A stretch of DNA of 64,000 bases, from the NCBI GenBank assembly GCA_033763135.1, contig JANRKY010000075.1, positions 1 through 64,000 of the forward strand. The letters are read 5' to 3'. The stretch comes from DALYLB01 sp033763135 (GTDB taxonomy: Bacteria; Acidobacteriota; Blastocatellia; RBC074). A model generated the notes under the pieces. That model was not told the origin of the DNA. It made no database searches and saw only the letters and a program-made list of their open reading frames with translations. Numbering within the stretch: position 1 is the first letter of the stretch; every line of letters begins with the position of its first letter. The translations under genes and the position numbers were made by a program. This document shows, piece by piece, positions 36,732-46,562 of the stretch.

Positions 36732-39700
36732 TCAGAAATTCAACTTGAGCGCCAGTTGAATCACCCGCGGATTCACGGAGGTCGTTGTGATCGTCCCAAA
36801 GGCAGGGTTGGTGACGCTCGTCACCGGCAAGCCGAACTGCGGCGTATTGAACGCATTGAAAAATTCGGCGCGAAACTCGGCATTGACGCTTTCGCGAATG
36901 GTGGTTCGCTTCAACAGCGCGAGATCGAAATTGTTCTGTCCCGGGCCGCGCACAATGCCTGCGCCGGCGCTGCCGAACGAGGTGGCGCGCCCGTCATCGC
37001 CGATAATCGGCCACGCCGCCGCCCCCGCCGCATTGCGCTGAATGCAGCTGGCATTGAAATAACTGCCCAATTTATCCTTCACCGCGCCGGACGCGACCAG
37101 TTGTGAATGAGCGCAACTCGCCGTGAGCGGGGCGAAATCGCCCGTAATGCCAAACACGTTGTTGTTGTTGATGCCGGTCAAACTCAGCGTCTGTCCCGTC
37201 TGAATGGTCGTCACGCCGCTCAACGACCACCCGCCGAGCACGCGCCCCGGCAGGCTGTTTCGATCCGTCGGCCCCGGCAATTCGTACACATAGCTGATGA
37301 CGAAGCGATGCGGGCGATGGAAATTGGTCTGGCCGTAGCGCAATTGCGGATTGTTCTGATTGCCGAGCGTGTTCGCCACGCCGACGCTCGTGCCGTCCAG
37401 ATTGCCGCCGTCGGTGTCGAGCGCCTTGGACCACGTGTACGACGCCAGAAACTGAAGGCCTCTGCTGAAGCGCTTGTTGACGCTCGCCTCCAGGCCGTTG
37501 TACCACGACGCGCCCCCCGATTCGATATTCTGAATGCTGCCCGCCGCCCAGCCCTGAAACGGCACGCGCTGCTGAATGTTCGCTACCGTATTCGTCGTCG
37601 CGCCGCGAATCGGGCTCGCCGCGGACGCCAGCAGCGCCTGATTGAGCGAACGCGTGCGCAGCAGCTTGGTGCCGCGCGCGCCGACATAGCCGATTTCCAC
37701 CAGATAGTCCTTCGCCAGCCTCGTCTGCGCGTTGAGGCTGAAATGCTGCGTGATCGATGAACGCAGATTCTTGTCCAGCGTGCGCGTCGTGATCGCCGTC
37801 GTCGGCGAATAGATCGGGAACTTCGGATAGTCCGATGCTGCGGGCGTCGCCGGGAAGGGCTTGTCCAGGGTCGACGCCGCGTTCAGAACCCCGCTCGGCG
37901 CCCGGCTTTCGGCAAACGGCGGAATGAACGCCTCCTGAACCACCTGTTGTCCGATCAAGTGACCGTAATACATGCCGTAGCCGCCGCGCAGCACGATGCG
38001 ATCCGATTTCGGCAACGCTTTCCAGGCAAAGCCGACGCGCGGCGCCAGATTGTTCTGTCCGACTGCGTTCGTGCCCGACGAACTTCGGAATTGCGTAAGG
38101 CCGGCGGGAATCGTCGTCGCAAAATTCGAGGCGACCACCCAGCCCTGTATCGTTCCGCCCGCCGGCGGATTCGGATTGGCAAGGGTCGTGTCAAATACCG
38201 CGTTGCGCCCCAATTCGTCTCCGAACGCGCCGATCCGCTCATAGCGCAGCCCCAGATTCAGCGTCAGGCGCTGACTGAGCTTGAGATCGTCCTGTGCATA
38301 GGCGAAGCCGTCCCAGACGCGGAATTTTCGATCCGCCGAGCCGAGAATTTCATTCACGCTGAAAATGTTGCTGAACTGCGTGCCGTTGCGCGCGGCGTCC
38401 AACCCAAGCAGAAAATCCGCAAAGGTGTTGATGGTGATGATCGCCGGCTGGCGAAAATCGATGTAATCAATCCTGGTTCTCGTAGCGCCGCCGCCAAAGC
38501 GAAAGGCATGCTGTCCGGCGACCCACGAAAGCGAGTCCTGGAGGACGAAGGTTTTCTGCACCCAGTGCTGCGGCGACCCCGCGCGCAGTTGCTGCGCGCC
38601 CGTGATGCGGATGCTGGGCAGGTCGTCGTTGCGATAGCCCGGCGTGATTCCGATGTCGCTCAGCTTGAACGGCGCGACCGGCTGTTGGAAGGAATCGGTC
38701 GAATGAAAGCCGAACTGGACTTCATTGAAGACCCGCGGGCTGATCGTATAGCTGTGCGTCAGCGAAAAGCTGCGAAAATCTTCCGGTTGCCGCTGTCCGA
38801 ATCCCTCCGCCTGCGAGCCTGCCGCGAGCGGCACGAATGTTGTCGCGGAGGCAAAGAAGAAGCGCCCCGCGAATTTGCTCTTTTCGGTATGAAGGAAGTC
38901 CGCGTTCGTCATGAACTGGTCTTCGTCATAGGTGCAGGGCTTGCTGACGGCCGAAAAACCCCGCTGCGCAAACGGACGCGAGGGCTCGATCGTCTGCGGC
39001 GTCGAGATCAGATATGTGCCGTCGGCATTCTTCATCTGCAGCAGGCGCAGCGCGACGGGATGAATGTTGGAGCCGTCGGCCGCAATCGCGACCCCGCCAT
39101 TCTGCCCCCGCTGTCCGGCAAATAAGGCCCCGAGCGCCGCGCGCGAACGATCGTCGGTCAGCGGCGGCGAAAAGAACGTCGTGCTGCACCCGCCTGCGAC
39201 GCCGTTGCGCTGCCGCGTCCCCTGGTACGAACCGAAGAAGAACAGCTTGTCTTTCTTGATCGGACCGCCGAGCGTGCCGCCGAACTGATTCTGCGCGAGA
39301 ACGGGTTTGCGCTGCCTCGCGCGATTGAAGAAGAACAGGTTCGCGTTCAGCACATCGTTGCGGAAAAACTCATATGCCGTGCCATGAAATTGATTGCTCC
39401 CGCCTTTCGTGACGATGTTGACGTTCGCACCCGAGTTGCGCCCAAACGCCGCGTCGAACTGCCCCGTCTGAACCTTGAATTCCTGAATCGTGTCCGGATT
39501 GGGAATCGGAGCGCCGCCGCTGACGGTGCCGCTTCCCGCCGTGTCATTGACCGGCACGCCATTCATCGAAAACCCGTTTTCGTACACCCGCGCGCCATGC
39601 GAAGACGAGTCCTGTCCGCCGCCGCTCTGCTGCCCGCCGGTCGTGATGCCGCCCAGCCCGCGCCCCAGCCCCGACGCATCCGTCACGTTCGAAATCACGC

Positions 39701-40190
39701 CCGGCGAAAGCGCGAGGATCTGCGTGAAATTGCGCGTCACGAGCGGCAGACTCGTGATCGTGCGCTCGTCGATCACCCGGCCGAGCGCACTGCTCTCGGT
39801 CTGCACCTGCGCCTCATCCGCGACGACCGACACCCGCTCATCAACCGCGCCTACCTGCATCTGCACCGGGAAGGTGAGCGTTTCCGTCACGTTGATCCGC
39901 AGATCCCCGCTGTCGACGCTCTTGAAACCCGCCCGGGTCGCTTCGATCCGATAACGCCCCGGCGGCAACTGCGGAATGCGGTATGTTCCCTCCGCCGTCG
40001 TCACCGCCGTGCGCGATTCCCCCGTCGCCTGATTCGTTATCGTGATGTTGACGCCCGGCACAACGGCTCCCGCGGCATCCGTTACCTGGCCGGTGACCGC
40101 GCCCGTGGTCGACGTCTGCGCCTGACTCCCCAGCGACACCAGTGCGAACAGCAGAAGGAAGGACGAAATTCTCAGGGTCAGCTTTATCAT
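36732..40190 (-). CDS. TonB-dependent receptor, Oar-like (1152 aa)
   Basis: A signal peptide (residues 1-25, FALVSLGSQAQ) is followed by a carboxypeptidase-regulatory-like domain (about 30-110: GQVTDAAGAVVPGVNITITN), a plug domain (ITSLPLVTRNFTQIL, NGVPVNDT, IQEFKVQTGQFDAAFGR) and a large outer-membrane barrel ending in a terminal Phe (LALKLNF). Such receptors import oligosaccharides, peptides or chelates using TonB energy. The start at 40190 has GAGGAG 8 nt upstream. Two operators of the proposed GntR site lie in its leader and promoter, linking uptake to the catabolic operons at 20-31 kb. Confidence 0.93.
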   Translation of the reverse strand: MIKLTLRISSFLLLFALVSLGSQAQTSTTGAVTGQVTDAAGAVVPGVNITITNQATGESRTAVTTAEGTYRIPQLPPGRYRIEATRAGFKSVDSGDLRINVTETLTFPVQMQVGAVDERVSVVADEAQVQTESSALGRVIDERTITSLPLVTRNFTQILALSPGVISNVTDASGLGRGLGGITTGGQQSGGGQDSSSHGARVYENGFSMNGVPVNDTAGSGTVSGGAPIPNPDTIQEFKVQTGQFDAAFGRNSGANVNIVTKGGSNQFHGTAYEFFRNDVLNANLFFFNRARQRKPVLAQNQFGGTLGGPIKKDKLFFFGSYQGTRQRNGVAGGCSTTFFSPPLTDDRSRAALGALFAGQRGQNGGVAIAADGSNIHPVALRLLQMKNADGTYLISTPQTIEPSRPFAQRGFSAVSKPCTYDEDQFMTNADFLHTEKSKFAGRFFFASATTFVPLAAGSQAEGFGQRQPEDFRSFSLTHSYTISPRVFNEVQFGFHSTDSFQQPVAPFKLSDIGITPGYRNDDLPSIRITGAQQLRAGSPQHWVQKTFVLQDSLSWVAGQHAFRFGGGATRTRIDYIDFRQPAIITINTFADFLLGLDAARNGTQFSNIFSVNEILGSADRKFRVWDGFAYAQDDLKLSQRLTLNLGLRYERIGAFGDELGRNAVFDTTLANPNPPAGGTIQGWVVASNFATTIPAGLTQFRSSSGTNAVGQNNLAPRVGFAWKALPKSDRIVLRGGYGMYYGHLIGQQVVQEAFIPPFAESRAPSGVLNAASTLDKPFPATPAASDYPKFPIYSPTTAITTRTLDKNLRSSITQHFSLNAQTRLAKDYLVEIGYVGARGTKLLRTRSLNQALLASAASPIRGATTNTVANIQQRVPFQGWAAGSIQNIESGGASWYNGLEASVNKRFSRGLQFLASYTWSKALDTDGGNLDGTSVGVANTLGNQNNPQLRYGQTNFHRPHRFVISYVYELPGPTDRNSLPGRVLGGWSLSGVTTIQTGQTLSLTGINNNNVFGITGDFAPLTASCAHSQLVASGAVKDKLGSYFNASCIQRNAAGAAAWPIIGDDGRATSFGSAGAGIVRGPGQNNFDLALLKRTTIRESVNAEFRAEFFNAFNTPQFGLPVTSVTNPAFGTITTTSVNPRVIQLALKLNF

Positions 40191-40234
40191 TTCGATTCTC
40201 CTCGAAAGCCGTTTTGCAGGCTTAGCAACACAAT

Positions 40235-40244
40235 TTGTATACGA
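40235..40244. promoter_or_regulatory. TTGTATACGA operator variant in the receptor leader
   Basis: One mismatch from the TTGTATACAA core. It lies about 45 nt upstream of the receptor ATG and about 175 bp from the perfect site at 40412, nearly the same separation as the two sites near gntR (27139 and 27313). Confidence 0.6.
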
Positions 40245-40376
40245 TGTGGAGGGCGGTTCGATTTTTCGAGACCCGCGACAATCCACTCGCAGCCGGAACA
40301 ATTGCGCAATAAATGCGCCCTTTTTACAGAGATGTCGAATGCGCTGAAATGCTTGCCGTTCTCCTTGAGTGAACAC

Positions 40377-40423
40377 AGGCTAGGAAAACTTCGGTGAGAA
40401 GTCAAGGACAAATTGTATACAAT
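40377..40423 (-). promoter_or_regulatory. Operator plus promoter of the TonB receptor gene
   Basis: On the - strand: ATTGTATACAAT (40412-40423), then TTGACT (40400-40405), a 17-bp spacer and TAGCCT (40377-40382). The operator is 6 bp upstream of the -35, as at 27313. The leader before the ATG is about 180 nt. From 40424 to 40588 I see no gene or site; the short GC-rich ORFs there look accidental. Confidence 0.72.
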
Positions 40424-40590
40424 GATCAGGCGCCGGCGCTGGGGGCGCGGAGCGGATCGGTCGTTGCGGGGGGCTCCGGGGGGCTTCGCCGTCGGGGCGC
40501 TCGGGGTTTTCGCGCAATTGGAGAGTCCGGTCCTGCGGGAGGTGACGTTTGGTTCTGGCGGAAGCGGCGAGGGGGGAAGGCTTTCAAAAG

Positions 40591-40632
40591 GCGAATGGCG
40601 GTAATCGGCACCTGCCAATCACCGCCATTCGC
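40591..40632 (-). terminator. Hairpin after tRNA-Phe
   Basis: GCGAATGGCGGTAATCGGCA and TGCCAATCACCGCCATTCGC form a 20-bp stem with a 2-nt loop and two G-U-type mismatches, 12 nt beyond the tRNA 3' end. It is the probable tRNA terminator. Confidence 0.6.
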
Positions 40633-40644
40633 TATGTTGAACTT

Positions 40645-40720
<76 letters not shown>

Positions 40721-40735
40721 AAAAAACGAAAGCGC

Positions 40736-40764
40736 ATACTACCGACTGCGCCGGGCTCTGTCAA
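40736..40764 (-). promoter_or_regulatory. tRNA-Phe promoter
   Basis: TTGACA (40759-40764), 17-bp spacer, TAGTAT (40736-40741), ending 15 nt before the tRNA 5' end on the - strand. The gap also separates it from the dusB stop by only a few bases. Confidence 0.8.
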
Positions 40765-40775
40765 CCGCTAGTTGG

Positions 40776-41828
<1,053 letters not shown>

Positions 41829-41837
41829 AAGCGGGGA

Positions 41838-41867
41838 ATATAGCATACGGTTGACGCCCCGCGTCAA
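41838..41867 (-). promoter_or_regulatory. dusB promoter
   Basis: TTGACG (41862-41867), 18-bp spacer and CTATAT (41838-41843). The -35 forms one arm of the perfect inverted repeat TTGACGC-CCC-GCGTCAA (41851-41867), the other arm serving the divergent promoter. Confidence 0.65.
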
Positions 41868-41879
41868 AACCGGTAGCTT
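41851..41879 (+). promoter_or_regulatory. mntA-hepT promoter
   Basis: TTGACG (41851-41856), 17-bp spacer and TAGCTT (41874-41879). The -35 is the left arm of the palindrome shared with the dusB promoter, so a dimeric regulator bound there would silence both directions. Confidence 0.7.
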
Positions 41880-41918
41880 CGTTGCATTAAAGAGAGGCAT
41901 TTCCAGGGGAGTTGCCGC

Positions 41919-42209
41919 ATGAGCATTCGTGAAGTACTGGAGTTGAATCGAGCGTCGCTGCTCGCGCTGGCGGATAAATATGGCGCGCGAAATGTGCGTC
42001 TCTTCGGTTCCGGCGCGCGTGGAGAAGACCATCCCGAAAGCGATATCGATCTGCTGGTCGAGATGGAAGAGGATCGAAGTCTTCTGGATCAGATCGCTCT
42101 TCGGCAGGAGATGGAGTCTTTGCTCGGAAGACGAGTGGATCTGGTGACCGACAAGTCGATCTATTGGTTGCTTCGGCGGCGCATTCTGAAGGAAGCGATT
42201 CCGTTATGA
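41919..42209 (+). CDS. mntA: MntA-type minimal nucleotidyltransferase antitoxin
   Basis: The 96-aa protein has the GSx10DxD signature GSGARGEDHPESDID and a following LLVEME strand, the hallmark of MNT-domain antitoxins. In studied MntA/HepT systems this enzyme transfers AMP to a tyrosine in the toxin active site. The stop overlaps the toxin start by 4 nt (ATGA). AGGGGAG lies 7 nt before the ATG. It has its own promoter, divergent from dusB. Confidence 0.9.
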   Translation: MSIREVLELNRASLLALADKYGARNVRLFGSGARGEDHPESDIDLLVEMEEDRSLLDQIALRQEMESLLGRRVDLVTDKSIYWLLRRRILKEAIPL

Positions 42210-42577
42210 AAGACCAGCGTGTCTATCTCGCCCATATTCTCGAATGTATCGAACGCATCGAGTCGTACACGCTTGATGGGCAGGCGGAGTTTCTCTCGAA
42301 TCGGTTGATTCAGGATGCTGTGGTCCGCAATTTTCAAATGATTGGGGAATCCGTCAAGCGTCTCACGCCGGAATTTCGGGCGGCATGCCCGGGAATTCCA
42401 TGGCGACAAATGTCCGCCTTTCGGGATGTACTTGTCCATGACTATCTGCAGGTGGATTCGCAGCAGGTCTGGCGAGTGATAGAGATTGAATTGCCCATGG
42501 TAAAAGAAGCCGTCTCCCAATTGCTCCCTCCTTTGGACGTGTTGGAGGCGGAACTGGCCGGAGAAGGCGACGCGTAA
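42206..42577 (+). CDS. hepT: HepT-type HEPN ribonuclease toxin
   Basis: The 123-aa all-helical protein contains RDVLVHDY, the R-x4-H-x-Y motif of HEPN RNase toxins; the tyrosine is the one adenylylated by MntA in characterised pairs. Other family features are NRLIQDAVVRNFQMIGES and WRQMSAFRDV. It probably cleaves RNA when freed from its partner. The motif appears intact, so the pair is likely functional. Confidence 0.92.
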   Translation: MKDQRVYLAHILECIERIESYTLDGQAEFLSNRLIQDAVVRNFQMIGESVKRLTPEFRAACPGIPWRQMSAFRDVLVHDYLQVDSQQVWRVIEIELPMVKEAVSQLLPPLDVLEAELAGEGDA

Positions 42578-42609
42578 CCAAATAGCTGCAGAAGTTTTCG
42601 AATCTCATT

Positions 42610-43197
42610 TTGAAATCGAAGAAACAATCCAAAGAGTTGCTCAATTTTCTGACCGAGCTGATGCGGCTGAAATCGGTGCCGCGGATCGGTTGGCTGCTGC
42701 GGGGCGTGCGGGATGTGGAGTCGGTGGCGGCGCACACGTATGGGGTGGCGGTGATCGCCATGGTGCTGGCCGATCGGGCGCGGGCGCGGGGGATGACGGT
42801 CGATGGAGAGCGGATGCTGCGGATGGCGCTGCTGCATGATCTGACCGAGTCGCGGACGGGGGATCTGCCGAGCACGATCAAGAAGTATTTCGGAAAGAAG
42901 AACGTCAAGGACGCCGACGATCGGATCGCGGAGGAGATGTTCGCGCAGCTCGGGCCGCTCGGCGATTCGTATCGGGCGTTGTGGCGCGAATACGAGCATC
43001 GCCAGTGCATCGAGTCGAAGCTGGTCAAGGCCGCGGACAAGTTCGACCTTCTGCTGCAATCGATCGAATACGAGAAGGGCGGCGCGAACTCGCTTCAGGA
43101 GTTCTGGGAGAGCGCCGATGAGGATTTCGAGCGGCTCGGCATCGGGGATCTGATCGGGGATCTGATCGAGACGCTCAAGGCCGGTCGCGCGTCGTGA
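42610..43197 (+). CDS. HD-domain phosphohydrolase (5'-nucleotidase, YfbR/HDDC2-like)
   Basis: The 195-aa protein has LKSVPRIGWLLRGVRDVESVAAHTYGV, then LLHDLTESRTGDLP with the HD metal pair and KAADKFDLLLQSIEYEKGG at the C-terminal side. Relatives hydrolyse deoxynucleoside 5'-monophosphates. The ORF starts with a TTG at 42610 without a clear ribosome-binding site; the next ATG (42661) would remove residues conserved in the family, so I keep the TTG. It follows hepT by 32 nt and precedes dedA by 6 nt. Confidence 0.82.
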   Translation: MKSKKQSKELLNFLTELMRLKSVPRIGWLLRGVRDVESVAAHTYGVAVIAMVLADRARARGMTVDGERMLRMALLHDLTESRTGDLPSTIKKYFGKKNVKDADDRIAEEMFAQLGPLGDSYRALWREYEHRQCIESKLVKAADKFDLLLQSIEYEKGGANSLQEFWESADEDFERLGIGDLIGDLIETLKAGRAS

Positions 43198-43203
43198 TGC
43201 GTT

Positions 43204-43824
43204 ATGGGAATGATTGAATCATTGATTGTCTGGCTGCAGCAGCTTCCGCCCGGGGGCGTGCTGCTCTTTATGTTCTTCGTGGCCTATATCGAGAACGTCT
43301 TTCCGCCGTCGCCGAGCGATGTGCTGATCCTCTTCGCGGGGACGCTGATCAGCGTGGGGACGGTGGGCTTTCCGGAGTCGCTGGCGGTGACGACGCTGGG
43401 GAGCGTGACGGGCTTTATGACGGCCTATCTCGCGGGGCGGAATTTCGAGCGGGTGATGGAGACGCGGCTGGGGCGCTGGCTGCCGGTCGGGGCGATTGAG
43501 CAGGTCGAGCGGCTGTTTCAGCGGTACGGGTACGGCGTGATCATCGCCAACCGGTTTCTGGCCGGGACGCGCGCCGTGGTCTCGTTCTTCGCCGGGATGT
43601 CGAAGATGAACCTGCCGCTGACGACGGCGCTCTGCGCGGTGAGCGCGGCGGTCTGGAACACGCTGCTGCTCTATCTGGGAATGGTCTTCGGAAAGAACTG
43701 GCGGCGCGGCGCGGAGTATATCGAGACGTACAGCAAGGTCGCGACGGCGATCGTCTTCACGGTGATCGTCGTGCTGGTCTGGCGATATGTTCGGCGCCGT
43801 CGCGCTGGGATGGGGACGAAATAG
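43204..43824 (+). CDS. DedA-family membrane protein
   Basis: The 206-aa protein has four to five membrane segments and the SNARE-associated/DedA signature: IENVFPPSPSD near residue 30 with an acidic re-entrant loop, GRNFERVMETRLGRW and NRFLAGTRAVVSFFAGMSKM. Members affect membrane potential and lipid-carrier recycling (undecaprenyl phosphate flipping). The usual Pro in the R-x2-P-x2-R loop is Ala here. It follows the HD gene by 6 nt. Confidence 0.9.
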   Translation: MGMIESLIVWLQQLPPGGVLLFMFFVAYIENVFPPSPSDVLILFAGTLISVGTVGFPESLAVTTLGSVTGFMTAYLAGRNFERVMETRLGRWLPVGAIEQVERLFQRYGYGVIIANRFLAGTRAVVSFFAGMSKMNLPLTTALCAVSAAVWNTLLLYLGMVFGKNWRRGAEYIETYSKVATAIVFTVIVVLVWRYVRRRRAGMGTK

Positions 43825-43911
43825 ACAGGATGGACAGGATTTTTCAGGATGGACAGGATTCTTCCCGTGCGTGGAATCCTGTCCATCCTGAAAAATCCTG
43901 TTCATCCTGTC
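43824..43911. repeat. GGACAGGAT long hairpin
   Basis: Two 37-nt arms (43824-43860 and 43875-43911) built from GGATGGACAGGAT units form an almost perfect stem with a 14-nt loop. It starts at the dedA stop and ends 24 nt before the pta ATG, so it could separate their expression as a terminator or RNA-processing site. Confidence 0.8.
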
Positions 43912-43935
43912 CGTTTCCTTCAAGACAGGGAATTC

Positions 43936-44949
43936 ATGGACACATTGCGAAAGATCCGCGTGCGCGCGGCGACGAAGCTGCAGCACATCGTGCTGCCGGA
44001 GGGAGAGGACGACCGGACGATCGTCGCGGCGTCGAAGATCGCGGCGGAGCGGCTGGCGCGGGTGACGGTGCTCGGCGACGAGGCCGCGGTTCGCGGGCGG
44101 GCGGAGGCGCTGGGGGCGTCGCTGACGAACGTGATCGTTCTCGATCATCGCAAGTCGCCCGACCTGGAGCGGTACGCGCAGGAGCTGTATGAACTGCGGC
44201 GGGCGAAGGGCGCGACGATGGACGAGGCGCAGCGGCAGATTCTCGATCCGCTCTATTTCGGGAACATGATGGTGCGCAGCGGGAAGGCCGACGGTTCGGT
44301 GGCGGGCGCGACCAACACGACGGCGCACACGGTGCGTTCGGCGCTGATCACGATCGGGTTGAAGCCGGGCTTCAGCATCGTCTCGTCGGTGATGGTGATG
44401 GTCGTGCCGGACCGGTCGTTCGGCGCGGACGGCGCGATGATCTTCGCCGATCCGGCGGTGGTGGTCGATCCGACGGCCCCGCAGCTGGCCGAGATCGCGA
44501 TGGCCTCGGCCGAGACCTGCCGGGCGCTGCTCGACGTCGAGCCGCGCGTCGCCATGCTCTCGTTTTCGACCAAGGGCTCGGCGAAGCACCCGATGGCCGA
44601 CAAGGTGATCGAGGCCACGCGGACGGTTCGCGCGCGCGCGCCGGAACTGGAGATCGACGGCGAGCTGCAGCTCGACGCCGCCCTCGTGCCGGCCATCGGC
44701 GAATCGAAGGCGAAGGGCTCCGCCGTCGCGGGGCGCGCGAATGTGCTCATCTTTCCCGACATCAATGCGGGGAACATCGGCTACAAGCTGACGGAACGGC
44801 TCGCGGGCGCGACCGCCATCGGTCCGATTCTCCAGGGACTGGCCAAACCCGCGAACGATCTCTCGCGCGGCTGCAAGGCCGACGACATCGTCGACGCCGT
44901 CGCGATCACGGCCGTTCAGGCGCAGGCGGGCAAGCAGAACCAGATGTAG
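43936..44949 (+). CDS. pta: Phosphate acetyltransferase
   Basis: The 337-aa protein converts acetyl-CoA and phosphate to acetyl phosphate. Motifs include IVLPEGEDDRTIVAA at the N-terminus, YFGNMMVRSGKADGSVAGATNTTAHTVR, VAMLSFSTKGSAKHP and LIFPDINAGNIGYKLTERLA. It is the short form without the N-terminal DRTGG domain. AGGG lies before the ATG at 43936; longer in-frame starts lie inside the hairpin repeat. No acetate kinase gene is adjacent. Confidence 0.92.
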   Translation: MDTLRKIRVRAATKLQHIVLPEGEDDRTIVAASKIAAERLARVTVLGDEAAVRGRAEALGASLTNVIVLDHRKSPDLERYAQELYELRRAKGATMDEAQRQILDPLYFGNMMVRSGKADGSVAGATNTTAHTVRSALITIGLKPGFSIVSSVMVMVVPDRSFGADGAMIFADPAVVVDPTAPQLAEIAMASAETCRALLDVEPRVAMLSFSTKGSAKHPMADKVIEATRTVRARAPELEIDGELQLDAALVPAIGESKAKGSAVAGRANVLIFPDINAGNIGYKLTERLAGATAIGPILQGLAKPANDLSRGCKADDIVDAVAITAVQAQAGKQNQM

Positions 44950-45046
44950 GCCAGGAGACGTCCGCTTGCCTGCATCGACGCGGCGAAAGAGTTTTCTCTT
45001 CAGCAAACAGGAATTCACGTTCTATCTTCACGAAGGAGAAATGAGG

Positions 45047-46531
45047 ATGAAGCGCAGACTTGTTGTTGCGGGTGTGGTGCTGATGCTGGCGGCGACGATC
45101 TTCGGGCAGCAGGCGCGGCAGCGAAACCAGGCGCTGATCGCGCGGGCGAAGTCGCTCGAGCTGAACACGCCGTATGTGCCGCCGCCGGGCGATCCGCTCG
45201 AGCATCACGCGGCGGGGCTGGTGAAGGTGGTCTGTTCGGCGGTCTTCATCACGGGGCTCGAGGCGGAGTTCGCCGTGGAGAATCTCGGCTATTTCGTCTC
45301 GCCGTATGAAGAGCGCGGAAAGATGGGCAAGCCCGAGGTCGATCGCGCGAAGAAGCTCGTGCGCGTGACGCTGCCGAACGGCGTGACGCGCACGGCGAAA
45401 TATCTGGGCGATCAGGGATGCGTGACGCTGCCTTCGGGAAAGGATGCGTTGAACTTCAAGCCGGTCGCGCTCAAGAGCAAGCTGCCGCCGGCGGCGACCC
45501 AGCCGTGGCCGATGGGCGACATGCTGCCGGACGGGCCGCTGCCGAGGGAGATCAATGAGGAGAAGCTGAAGCAGGCGGTCGAGGCGGCCTTCGACCCGGC
45601 GGGGATGACGGCGGCCTTCGTCGTCACCTGGAAGGGGCGGCTCGTCGCCGAGCGATACGGCGCGGGCATCACGGCGCAGACGCCGCTCGAAAGCTGGTCG
45701 ATGGGCAAGAGCCTGACGGCCACGCTGATGGGCATTCTGATCAAGCGGGGCGTGTACGAACTGGGGCAGCCCGCGCCCGTCCCCGAGTGGCGGCAGACGC
45801 CGGGCGATCCGCGCGCGAAGATCCGCATCGCCGACATCCTGCACATGTCCAGCGGCATTCGCATCCGCGCGCCGCAGGACCCCGATTACGCCGCGTCGGG
45901 CGGGTATCCCGATCACGTCTATCTCTATACGGGCGGCGTCGATTCGTTCAAGTACGCCGCGACGCGCCCGCAGCAGTGGCCGCCGAACACGGTCGGCCGC
46001 TATCGCAACACCGATCCCGTGCTCATCAACTATCTCGTGCGGCTCGGCGTCGAGAAGCAGGGCGAGGAGTATCTCTCGTTCCCGCGACGCGCGCTCTTCG
46101 ACAAGATCGGCATTCGCACGATGGTCATGGAGACCGACCCCTACGGCAACTTCCTGACGCAGGGCTATGAGCTGGCTTCGGGACGCGACTGGGCGCGGCT
46201 CGGCAATCTCTATCTGCAGGGCGGCGTCTGGAACGGCGAACGGATTCTTCCGGAGGGCTTCGTCAAGTTCGTCAGCACGCTGGCGCCCGCATGGAAAGAG
46301 GACGGTCGGCCGATCTATGGCGGCTTCTTCTGGCTCAATGGCGAGGGCGCGTTCCCGATTCCGCGCGAATCCTATTACATGGCCGGCGCGGGCGGCCAGA
46401 CGACGATGATCATCCCCTCGCACGACCTCGTCGTCGTTCGCCTCGGTCACTACAAGGGCAGCGGCCCCGGCGATCGCGCGTTCAAGAAGGCGCTCGGCAT
46501 CCTGATGGAGGCCGTCCCGGCGAAGAAATAG
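45047..46531 (+). CDS. Secreted serine hydrolase, beta-lactamase class C type
   Basis: The 494-aa protein has a signal peptide (VVAGVVLMLAATIFGQQ) and a PF00144 hydrolase: SMGKSL (Ser-x-x-Lys), YRNTDP (Tyr-x-Asn) and AGAGGQTTM in the KTG position. An N-terminal addition of about 150 residues precedes the catalytic domain. Substrates may be esters, D-peptides or 6-aminohexanoate-type amides. AAGGAG is 8 nt before the ATG at 45047 and only 2 nt before the ATG at 45041, so the former is preferred. Confidence 0.88.
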   Translation: MKRRLVVAGVVLMLAATIFGQQARQRNQALIARAKSLELNTPYVPPPGDPLEHHAAGLVKVVCSAVFITGLEAEFAVENLGYFVSPYEERGKMGKPEVDRAKKLVRVTLPNGVTRTAKYLGDQGCVTLPSGKDALNFKPVALKSKLPPAATQPWPMGDMLPDGPLPREINEEKLKQAVEAAFDPAGMTAAFVVTWKGRLVAERYGAGITAQTPLESWSMGKSLTATLMGILIKRGVYELGQPAPVPEWRQTPGDPRAKIRIADILHMSSGIRIRAPQDPDYAASGGYPDHVYLYTGGVDSFKYAATRPQQWPPNTVGRYRNTDPVLINYLVRLGVEKQGEEYLSFPRRALFDKIGIRTMVMETDPYGNFLTQGYELASGRDWARLGNLYLQGGVWNGERILPEGFVKFVSTLAPAWKEDGRPIYGGFFWLNGEGAFPIPRESYYMAGAGGQTTMIIPSHDLVVVRLGHYKGSGPGDRAFKKALGILMEAVPAKK

Positions 46532-46562
46532 CTCTCGTTCCTACATCTGGTTCAAAAACAAT

